Source: Bondarzewia mesenterica
Lineage: Eukaryota; Basidiomycota; Agaricomycetes; Russulales; Bondarzewiaceae
Reading direction: 5' to 3'
NCBI GenBank assembly: GCA_004802705.1
Contig: SGPL01000431.1
Coordinates: 1 to 28,568, forward strand
Length of the DNA stretch: 28,568 nt
Shown piece after piece: positions 10,701-19,292 of the stretch; within the stretch, counting starts at the first letter, position 1; each line of letters opens with the position of its first letter. The notes under the pieces are model-generated. The model did not search any database. It was not told the origin of the DNA and saw only the letters and a list, made by a program, of their open reading frames with translations. A program made the position numbers and the translations under genes.

Positions 10701-11172
10701 ACGAGCGGGGCATACTCATCAACAGCTCTTTCTCCTTTTCTTTCATCCTTCCTATGCCCCACCCGTACCCCCAATTCCGCCGGATCGTCTGTCCCCGCGT
10801 CAGCTTCGAGCGAGTGCGGTCCAGCTTTGGAAGGTGCACCGACGCATTGTACGATTCAGTGTCGGTCGAAAAGGTCAACTTCTCCAATTTCTCCGCGCGC
10901 GAGTTGGTATCGACATCCCGTGCGATGCCCATGCGCGATTGAGCGTCGGTCATGGTTGCGGTAGGGGAGTAGGACATGGATCGCTGAGACCGATGGAGGT
11001 CAGAGCGGAATGAGCCGTTTGCAGAGCCAGCCTGGATATTATGAGAACGGAGGGAAGATTTCTCGTCGAGCAAGGTCTGCTGCTTGGACTTGGATTTGCG
11101 AGTGAAGGGCAAACAAAAGGGCAATGGCGGTGGGGGTGGTGGGGGAGGCGGCGGCGGAGGTGGCGGAGGCAT
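7749..11172 (-). CDS. Xaa-Pro aminopeptidase P (M24B metallopeptidase) with long N-terminal extension
   Basis: Fourteen exons on the minus strand: 11172-10334, 10280-10206, 10142-9980, 9914-9719, 9660-9520, 9461-9247, 9193-8881, 8821-8755, 8696-8585, 8527-8429, 8370-8256, 8194-8136, 8073-7954 and from 7893. Family role: removes an N-terminal residue that precedes proline, using two metal ions, usually in the cytosol. Seen: creatinase-like N domains (from [13 protein letters not shown] at about 252, through [12 protein letters not shown] and FTGSAG), then the M24 fold with the likely ligands D671 and D682 ([16 protein letters not shown]), H745 (HGTGHGVG), E775 (TNEPGFY) and E789 (RLES); H754 is in the catalytic position. 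Odd: residues 1-250 are an extension with 15 prolines after Met1 and long Ser/Lys-rich tracts, absent from typical family members (about 615 aa). The 3' end is unsure. The raw frame runs to 7564 (947 aa), but removing one base from the G4 run (7774-7777) gives an ending VRIDWD at 7749 (about 885 aa). Confidence 0.9.
11125..11171 (-). repeat. Polyproline-coding, G-rich tract (plus strand)
   Basis: On the minus strand, the 15 codons after the aminopeptidase ATG are all proline, using mixed CCN codons. On the plus strand this is a run of GG, GGG and GGGGG blocks separated by one or two bases. It is therefore a low-complexity repeat with potential to form a G-quadruplex in the template strand just downstream of the start codon. 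It is prone to length change and to sequencing error. Confidence 0.75.
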
Positions 11173-13238
11173 GATGATGGGTAGAGATGGATGAGGGGGA
11201 CGACGGGGACGACTGGCCTATGTAAAGCCCCACGAGGCGGAAAAGTCGTGGTCAAGCAAAGTCAGACGAGCCAGCGAGAACACTCTGGTGATTGGTCAGC
11301 ACTTCGGCCTTGTCCGGCTTTCAACTGTGAGCGGCCACAGCCTGGCTCCAAGTCGCCTGCATGAGTAGAAGGCTTATATCGCGTTGGATCGGCCTGCGCA
11401 GTGCCTCCAGCAAAGATGCGTAGCAGGATCCCGCACAGCTCTTCATACCTGTCTCCGAGCTTCCCAGCCAGAGTTCCCAGAACCGATAAATCAGAAACAG
11501 ATCTGAAGCTTTGAGTTCTAAAATGCAGCAGCACGCCAGAAGGAGCTCTTTCCAGACGAATCTGGGCACCACGATCGCCTGTAGCAATATTTCCCTGGCC
11601 TTATCCGTTCCGCGCTCAGACACTTCATTCTGTGAAAATGTTCTATCAACCGCAGTTAGGCTTGTGTGGAGTGGAAAGAACCCTCTGCTGATTGAAGCAC
11701 AGATCTGGAATCCATTCTTCGGATAGTCAAAGGCAAGGACCCACACTGTCGTTCCTGAGGGATCCGGATATGACCGTACCGACGGGGAGTGCACACAAAG
11801 CACAGGCCTGAACTTGAAAGTTTGTGATCGATGGAAATATATTCACGGTGATCGCCCCGATATGGTGAAGGTCACGGAGTTATTTGTGTTCTCTCGGAGA
11901 CTGTTGTACAAGCAGAGTGCGTACCTAATATACCATAAAGTGAAGTGAAAGGTACACCTGACCCAAGAGAAGTGTACAAATGTACGAGTAACTGACCATT
12001 GAGAGAATAGAGAACATTCCGTTGACGCCAAGGGACGCCAGCAAGCGACAAAGTGGGGTATAGGGATAGTTGCATGCGCGCTCCGTACGCAAGGCAGGTG
12101 CCAAAAGCCAAGGATTTTCCAAAAGCATTGAAAAATGGGATATCCTAATGTCCGGTATCTACAACGCAAATATGCGCCCATCTATGCGACTGGTAATGAG
12201 AGACGAATGCAGGCAGCGTAATAGGACTTACTCCAACCTACCACTCGATCTTTTCAGACAATACAGACAGAACGGAGGGCAAGATACTGAACGAAGGCTG
12301 TCTTGAAAGATCATGAGGATGAGGATGAGGATGCAATGCTGGAACCATGAGGTGCGCGTCCTTATATCCATTAAGTAGGATCTCCTCCCAAGCAGGAATA
12401 AACTCGATACCCACCAATTTCACCGATCGGAGACATTGGCTGGCGCCAATTAATAGCTGCGTTGGCATGAGATGGGTTATCCCGGTGCTTCATGCCCAAG
12501 CAGGATGCAAAAACGCTTCAATCGCATCTTCAAGATGATTCTTCGCTACGGTAGCGTGTATGGAGCGTGGCGCATGCCAAATCAAGTGCCAGATCCATTA
12601 ATGACTAGAAGCACTAGAACAGACAGCATGGTAACTGAGAAGACAAGAACAGTGGAGCAAAGAACAACAAATTTCTGTAGAAAAGAGACAAGAAACAGAA
12701 TCGAGAGTGGCGGGATGAGGGCCACTCATCCCGCCATGGCACGGTGGCGAGCAAGGATGTGACGTAATGAGCAGCTGAAAGGCCGTATTTCAATTTACTT
12801 CCGTTTGTCCAAGAAAGGAAACCACTAGTCTCGCAAACTTCTAGCCTCCCGCTTCAACCAACTTGACTAGCTCGACTGCTGTAACCTTTCAAGAAGCTTG
12901 AAGTTTGACGGCGGAAAAAATCTCATCCACCAAACGCATCGTCGCGAAAAGAATTTCAAGGTTGCTCACCCGGTAATAATTGCATCCGATTCATCAGATG
13001 GGGTAGAAAACAGGATCGTGGGCAAGAGACGGACAAACACAATCGCAGTCCCCACCGGCCAGGGAGAAACATCGGGTACAGGGACGAGTCATGGAGAACG
13101 ACTCACAGTAAGCATTCTCAAGCCCTCCCCCCTCCACGCGGCCGCTTTTCGAAACCTTACACGGAATGACGCAGCGAGCTGGATGATACGCACCCACATC
13201 TCACCAGCAAAGGGCATCCTAACGTTATGTACGAGCAT
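11173..13238. other. Long region with no convincing gene
   Basis: The first 90 bases upstream of the aminopeptidase ATG read, on the minus strand, as a CT/CCC-rich leader. Further on, open frames of 60-160 codons exist on the minus strand (11321-11803, 11843-12181, 12238-12468), but none shows a recognisable domain or a phase-consistent splice chain. The frame at 12238-12468 contains a short His-Pro repeat from a (GAGGAT) microsatellite at about 12314-12332. The right end is probably the distal promoter of the sugar transporter. It could hide a degenerate or lineage-specific gene. Confidence 0.4.
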
Positions 13239-13251
13239 CCCCGCTGTGGGG
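13239..13251. promoter_or_regulatory. Candidate Cre1/CreA-type repressor site (palindromic pair)
   Basis: The 13-mer CCCCGCTGTGGGG contains two matches to the fungal carbon catabolite repressor consensus SYGGRG (GTGGGG forward, GCGGGG on the other strand), back to back. It lies about 500 bases upstream of the sugar transporter ATG, a place where Cre1 sites are common. This is a motif match only. Another partial match (CTCCAC) occurs near 13133. Confidence 0.4.
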
Positions 13252-13340
13252 CCGCCATAGATGGTTGAAACGCCCTCGACGGCGCCACCATGCTTCTCGG
13301 TCGATCTTCTCCAATGGTTGACTGTCCCAGCATGGCTAAA

Positions 13341-13347
13341 TATAAAA
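13341..13347 (+). promoter_or_regulatory. TATA-like box of the sugar transporter
   Basis: TATAAAA lies in a GC-balanced context and is followed by a strongly pyrimidine-rich stretch (13435-13480 and 13520-13570), typical of fungal transcription start zones. It lies about 400 bases upstream of the transporter ATG at 13747, which implies a long leader or a leader intron. Confidence 0.45.
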
Positions 13348-13746
13348 ACCCCGACAATAGAAAATGACAACTGTGTCAGTAGGCAAAATGAATATAATCG
13401 ACCCGTCGGCTCTTCGACATTCCTAGCCACGCGAATCCTCTATTCAACCACCATTTTCTCTCCGTCTCTCTCCTATCTTCTCGTCAAAGACAGCTCGTGA
13501 GGTACCATCCCGGCGAAACTCACATTCTTTCAGTTTCCCCATCCATCTCCATCTCTTAACCAATACTTACAACTTACACACACTCGTTTCTATACCCTCT
13601 GACCGACCCGGATCGCGTAGAGCCGAGGGAGTCCAGCCCCGCTATAATACTCCAAAGTTCTGCCTTCTGTGCCCTTCTACCCTTCGCCCCCATACCCTTC
13701 ACCATCGCAGCTTCATCTCCCCGATTCAGTCAGCTAATTCATTACT

Positions 13747-16700
13747 ATGGGTGCAGGTGCTGCTGCTGTCTCTGTCGGCGAGCAGGACTATTCGGGTCTG
13801 ATTGATACTTCTATTCCGTGGTGGAAGAATCGGAGTGTGTTGTTCTCGACTCTGTGTTAAGCTGATAGGGTCGGGGTTCGCTGACGTACCGGTGCCGCTG
13901 TAGGAGTGCTTGCGTTGAACGGATGGATTGCTTTGCTGTAAGTTCACTGGCCCTTCTTGCATGCATTAAACAGGCTGGAGAGGCTAAATGCTCTTACAGG
14001 CTAATCACCTCCTCGACGAATGGTTACGATGGTACGCTTGGTCAAGCCTAAGACATACAAGAACTGATTCATTCCCCGAACACAGGGAGTATGATGAGTA
14101 CGGCCCAATCCCAAAAGCTATGCATTGTATACGACTGACACCGTCATCTTGGTTAAGACGGACTCCAATCCTTGACGCAGTGGGAGAATGACTTCAACTA
14201 TCCATCAGGCGGACGAGTAAACCTCTCTTCAAATTAAATTTACTACCCCGCTGATCATTGTCTTGTCAGCTGGGCCTACTCAATGCAATCCAGGTAACCT
14301 TCTGCGCTCTTGCTTGCCCTCCTTTATCACAAACTCAAAGTTTGGGTTCTATGTGCTTAATAGAACATCGGAAGTCTGTGTGCATACCCCTTCTCCCCCT
14401 ACGTGACCGATGGTCTCGGCCGCCGCACGGCCATCATAATCGGCGCAGTTATTATGATTGTCGCGACTGCCCTTCAGAGCGCCTCGCACTCCGTCAACAT
14501 GTTTATAGGCGCGCGGTGCGCCCCACTCACCCTCGCGCTATCTGTTGCATTTTCATGTTCTCTCCTTTAGGTTTTTGATTGGGTTCGGCCTGACATTCGC
14601 GGCATCCGCTGCTCCACTCCTCGTCACGGAAATCGCGTACCCTACTCAGCGAGGACGGGCCACATCTTTGTACAACTCGCTGTGGTGAGTACTACCCCGA
14701 TGTCTTTGCACATCGCTTGTCCTGACACGAGGTTGCACAGGTTCCTCGGGAGCATCATGTTCGTTCATTTCATTTTTGTGAATTGCGATCGAGGCGTCCC
14801 CTGGATTGATTTGTTCTTGACTTATCTTTTTTAGTGCTGCGTGGACGGTGATTCATTTCCTCGGTCTTCCATCCCCTCCGACCAATACTCATATCCCGCA
14901 TCCACTCTCTCGTAGACCTTCGGCACGTTCACCATTCAGAGTAGTTGGGCGTGGAGAATTCCTTCCATTGTTCAAGGTTTTCCTTCTGTTATACAGGTTC
15001 TCCTCATCTGGTTCGTCCCTGAATCACCTCGTTGGCTCGTGAGCAAGGGACGGTGGGTGTTCTGCATTTGTTCATTAACTTCAGTCACAATTTGAGGCAA
15101 CGTCTCAGAGATGCCCAAGCGCTGAAAACCCTTGCGTACTACCATGCCAATGGTGACGAGTGAGTTCATTGTCTCTTTCACACAAAACATTTGATCGCGA
15201 CAGAAGACAGACACAACCCGCTAGTAGAATACGAGTTTGAAGAGATCAAGGCTGCAATCAAGTTGGATCGCGAAGTCGCCGCCAACGTTGGCTGGCGAAG
15301 CTTAGTCAAAACGCCCGGCAATAGGAGGCGCATGGCGATCATCGTCTCTATTGCGTTTTTTTTCGCAGTGGTCTGGGAATGGACTGGTGTGAGTATCGTA
15401 CCATTACTTGCCTGATAAGTCTATTGAAGAGATCTTTGGTATAGATCATATTGTACGTTATCTTGGGCTCTGTGTGGACATGGCGCGGATAAGATGACTG
15501 ATGCACGATGCCAGATCTCAAGCGAGTTTGCGATTCTGTAGGAAGTGCGTTCTCTACTTTTTCTTTTTGTTGGCTTCCACGCGGCTACTAACCGAAGGAC
15601 GCACTTCAATGTTATTAGTCACGGACCCGACCATGCAGCTTCTCATTGTGCGTCTACAGTCAATTCCTGAACCTGTTTTCAATTTTCAAACTTCATTCAT
15701 ATTCACATCAACAGAACGGCATTCTGAATATCTGGAACCTTTTCGTCGCCGTCTGTGCCGGACTGCTTTGCGATAGAGTCGGGCGTCGTCCTCTCTTCAT
15801 CATATCCACCGTTGGTCCGTGCTCAAACCTCTTCCTTCTCTTGCGCGGCATTGCTTGATGAAAGGACGCACAGGCATGCTCATTTTTTGGGTCGTGCAAA
15901 CAATTTGCCTCTCTCTGTACGCGCAGCATGGCAATCGTGCTACCGGCCGATCTGTTATTGCCATGATATGTATGTGTACCATGCTCTTTCATCTGATTGT
16001 ATGCGCATTATACTGAACATAGTGCTATTGATGGATAGTCGTGTATTATGCATTCTGTAAGTTTCTCGTGGAAAAAATGCATGATGACAGTGACTCATTT
16101 GTGACCTTTCGCAGACGATGTGGGTTACTGACAGCCCCCCTCGGTAAACTGTTTACTGATAGATGTGCTCGTTTCAGATCGCATTCACACCTTTGATCGT
16201 GTCGTGCGTTCTCTTCGCTGCTCCCTCGTATTAAAGCTACACGTGCTCACCGTGACACCCTTAGCTATTCCGTCGAAATTCTGCCCTTCGCCATTCGCGC
16301 AAAAGGCTTCGTCGTGTTCAATTTTGCCGTATCACTGTCACTTATATTTAATCAGTGCGGCTTCTCTCTTTTTCACATGATCCTCGATCCTCCAATTGCT
16401 CATAATCTTGTCCTCACAGATATGTCAATCCTGTTGCACTGAATGCGTAAGTCATATTTTGGTTTGCATTCCTTTCGTCCTGGCTGATGTCAACCACCAA
16501 GGCTTGGCTGGAAGTACTACGTGAGTGGACGAATATCAAGTATATTCGCTGACATTAATGGAACGTGAATGGAAAGATCGTATATGCTTGTTGGCTTGCA
16601 TTCGAAGCCGTCTTCGTCTTTCTCTTCATCATTGAAACAAAAAACGTGAAGCAATTACTCCACAATTTTTCACCAAATAAACTCACTAACTTAATATTGC

Positions 16701-16932
16701 CCCTATTAGCGAACATTGGAGGAGACTGCAGCGTACGTTTATTCATTGTTTTATCAGATCACAATCCTCATGAGAGCAAAACATATTGGACAGGCTTTTC
16801 GACGGCAACGGCACCGTGGACAAGATCTCGCAGCAGGCCGCGGAGCATGTGGGCGCAAATTCGGGATCAGTGCACGAACACAGCGATCCTGAGAAGCAGA
16901 AGGAGATCGAAGAAGTTAATAAAGCCCAATAG
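13747..16932 (+). CDS. MFS sugar transporter (sugar porter family), highly fragmented gene with one frameshift
   Basis: Predicted 529 aa, 12-TM proton-coupled hexose or disaccharide (lactose-permease-like) uptake protein of the plasma membrane. Motifs seen in order: TNGYDGSMMNGLQ (TM1 region), DGLGRRTAI (loop 2-3), PTQRGRATS, PESPRWLVSKGR (after TM6), QWSGNGLVSYYL (TM7), DRVGRRPLF (loop 8-9), FYDIAFTPL (TM10) and IETKNRTLEE (after TM12). I find 27 exons with consistent phases, including micro-exons 14086-14097 (12 nt), 14835-14847 (13 nt), 15445-15452 (8 nt) and 16115-16119 (5 nt). The one break is a T8 run at 15356-15363. Seven Ts would keep the conserved FFSQWSGNGL in frame; eight Ts lead to a stop. 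So it is either a pseudogene allele or a base-calling error. An acidic/His tail (VHEHSDPEKQKEIEE) closes the protein. Confidence 0.9.
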
Positions 16933-17417
16933 GTATCGAAAACGACAGGTATTAAAATTACACCCTCACACCAAGCACCTACACTTTTTGACTTGTGTCG
17001 TTACAAAGTGATCAATCCTTCTTGTGCAGAGTGTCAGTACACTCAGTTCATGTCCCCTTCTTGAACGTTACACTTTTGTATACAAATTCCTCATCGATGT
17101 GGCATTTTCATTCAGTAATCACCTTGACCTTTGGACTTGTCTTCAAATACTCAAAGTCCTTGCGGGACAAGTAGAAACCAAAATACAAATTTTCTGGGCC
17201 GTCTCATTGTCAGCAAGGTGCATTAGTCAGGTTGAGGATTGCAGCACTCACTATGTAACATACAGTAACACAAACCACCACTCCGCGGACGCACATCAGC
17301 ACTAGACGTCAAAGCCGTAGATCTGGCGTCTAACGATCCTTACCGCAGTTTACTTGGAACGTTCTGCGACTGACTGACGCATCCTTAATTCCCGCTTGAC
17401 CATATCCGCGGTTTCGA
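16933..17417. other. Intergenic, transporter 3' flank
   Basis: AT-richer spacer after the transporter stop. No recognisable gene, RNA or repeat. The next candidate gene begins at 17418. Confidence 0.4.
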
Positions 17418-17964
17418 ATGGCTGCACGTACCGGTGCTATGAGCCTGAACACTCTCATCAGGAGCCCGAAAAATCTGGAAAGGTAAGAATGGCCATTGCG
17501 AGAGGACTTCTTATATCTTTGACCCTTCCGGCTACGTCAGCAATTGATGTAGGCACATCCGTGAGCCCGTGCTCGTTATCCGCTCAAGAGCATCCCGACA
17601 ATTCACAAGTATTAAACCGTTCTCAGATTCGGATACCTCCTGCTCCATTCAGCTGTCTCTGAAGCCTTCGGCGCGTTTCGGTTACCGCCATGACCACACA
17701 GCCGAAGAGAGCCGAAGAGCCTTTGATCTTCTGTCGCTCTCGTATTTCTTCCCGAGTACGCTGGCAATTTTGACGTTTTCTATTGTCACTTCCCGCATCA
17801 GATGTCCCAATACCGTTCGTTAGTGCCATCCAGGTGCCATCGCGCTGTGGGACTTTTTGGCAGAAATTCCGCATCCCAGCGTTTCGTACCTCAAGGTCTC
17901 TTGCTATGGCCCCAACTCACTTCCTAGTGCGTCTTTGTGGCATTATATCGCTGACCGTGCATGA
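17418..17964 (+). CDS. Small spliced protein candidate, possibly mitochondrial (unrecognised)
   Basis: Three exons (17418-17482, 17553-17755, 17834-17964) joined by canonical sites (GTAAGA...TGTAG and GTACGC...CCAG) give a phase-consistent 132-aa product. The N-terminus, MAARTGAMSLNTLIRS, has Arg, Ser and Ala without acidic residues, which resembles a mitochondrial presequence. The third exon reads AIALWDFLAEIPHPSVSYL and ends YIADRA. I do not recognise the family. Support is the coherent splicing, the protein-like composition and the preceding upstream spacer. Against it are the lack of any conserved motif and the short length. It could be a lineage-specific gene or a fortuitous model. Confidence 0.42.
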
Positions 17965-18270
17965 TGAGATAGTATCCGCCATCTGAGCATCTGATGGCAA
18001 AGCTGCACAGGCAGGGTACAAAGATCGTGGCACGATAGCACTGCCACTTCGTCTTGCGTTGACACGCTTTGGCAAAACGGCGCCATATATAAGTATATAC
18101 GAGTAAGTCCAGTCTCGACAATCTCGGCAATACTGCTACCAACGTTACACCCAGGGGCGTCTCACACTGACTTGTCTGTCGTCACCGCCTCTGATTCGTG
18201 GCCCTCATTACCTATCACTTCACGCTCATTTTGAACATCGTTCGCGACCTCCATATCATCTAGAGCCTTG

Positions 18271-18895
18271 ATGGCAAACACACTCACCATTATCAAAATT
18301 GTTTTTACCGTCATAGGAGGATGGGCCTGCTGGATCATGCTCTTCATGTTAGGGCACTATATCCATCACCGTTGTCACCAATGGAATACAAGAAGGGAAG
18401 AACGGGCCTGGCAGAAAAAAAGAGTGCAGCAACTCCGGGAGTTGCAAGGAAGGGAAGGACGTCCGCCCGCGGTTTCTTTGAGAGATCTCGAGGCTGGTCA
18501 GCTGGATGCTGACCCTGTACATGGGATGCCGCAGATGCCACAGCCAATCAAGGCTTCCGTCCATGCATGGTGTGCGTCCTCTGAATACACCACCAATCGG
18601 ACAGTACGAAGCATCGCCTCTGCGTCATCCACCGCATATGCCAGCCGCCAAACAGAATGCACAATTTTCTCCGCGCCCTCCGCCGTATATGCCACCCAGT
18701 AAACATTATGTCGATTTCCCCCAACAAAATGTTCAGACAGGACCAGCTTCGCAGGCTCGTGCGCAAATCGACAGGGAGAAAGACGAGGAATCGGAGCCGT
18801 GGAATTGTGGCCGTAGTTTTTTAATTGGCGCCTTGGGTCCGCCGCTATGTCTTTGCCTATTGTGCACAGGGGGACCTGGACTGGGAGAGATGTGA
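18271..18895 (+). CDS. Small membrane protein candidate (unrecognised, splice uncertain)
   Basis: The ATG opens a frame with an N-terminal hydrophobic segment (IVFTVIGGWACWIMLFML, residues about 10-27), then a very basic cytosolic-type stretch (WNTRREERAWQKKRVQQLRELQ) and a Pro/Met/Gln-rich region. A second frame then continues with PPHMPAAKQNAQF, PRPPPYMPPSKHY and a hydrophobic end (FLIGALGPPLCLCLLC). The two frames join in phase through a 46-nt intron at 18559-18604 (192 aa) or an 88-nt intron at 18517-18604. Otherwise there is a one-base shift near 18550. The composition resembles small single-pass, proline-rich fungal membrane proteins, but no named family is recognised. Confidence 0.42.
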
Positions 18896-19292
18896 AGTGT
18901 CCAAAGCCTTACAATGTTGGTTCGTCTTTTAAATGTTTTGTCTGCATCCTGGACCTTATGCACTCCGAGACAGACTCCGAAGGCCCGCTGCGGGACGGCG
19001 AGCATCAGTTCTTGTACAACGGCACAAAATATTTTCCTTGATATGGACATTATGTATGATACTGTGAGAGTACATACCACTAAGATGAAATTGATTCAAA
19101 TCATGGAGGACGACCAAGTGACCCTAACCCATCCCTTGTCAGTGGGAAGATTGTGCTTGCTGTTTTCCACGGCGACAGTCGTCGAACGACCGGTCACCAG
19201 CACTTCTTCCCAATTCACTCTGTCGCCGAAGCACTCTATCTCTTCTTTGCTGGTGCTTTGTATACCTCAGAGGAGCTCTGAGAAACAAGGGG
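18896..19292. other. Intergenic, upstream of the SGNH protein
   Basis: Nothing conserved on either strand. Presumed 3' flank of the small membrane protein candidate and promoter of the next gene. No TATA box is obvious. Confidence 0.4.

Noticed and set aside
10557..10964. 135-codon plus-strand frame
   Set aside because: Antisense shadow of the Ser/Pro-rich first exon of the aminopeptidase gene.
11321..11803. 160-codon minus-strand frame
   Set aside because: The composition is not protein-like along its length, and no domain or neighbouring exon could be joined.
12238..12468. Minus-strand frame with a His-Pro repeat
   Set aside because: The repeat comes from a GAGGAT microsatellite, the upstream frame has a stop, and no splice chain or domain was found.
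15380..15640. Interpretation of the transporter TM7 region as decayed sequence
   Set aside because: A phase-correct path using an 8-nt exon restores all conserved residues, leaving only the single extra T as a defect.
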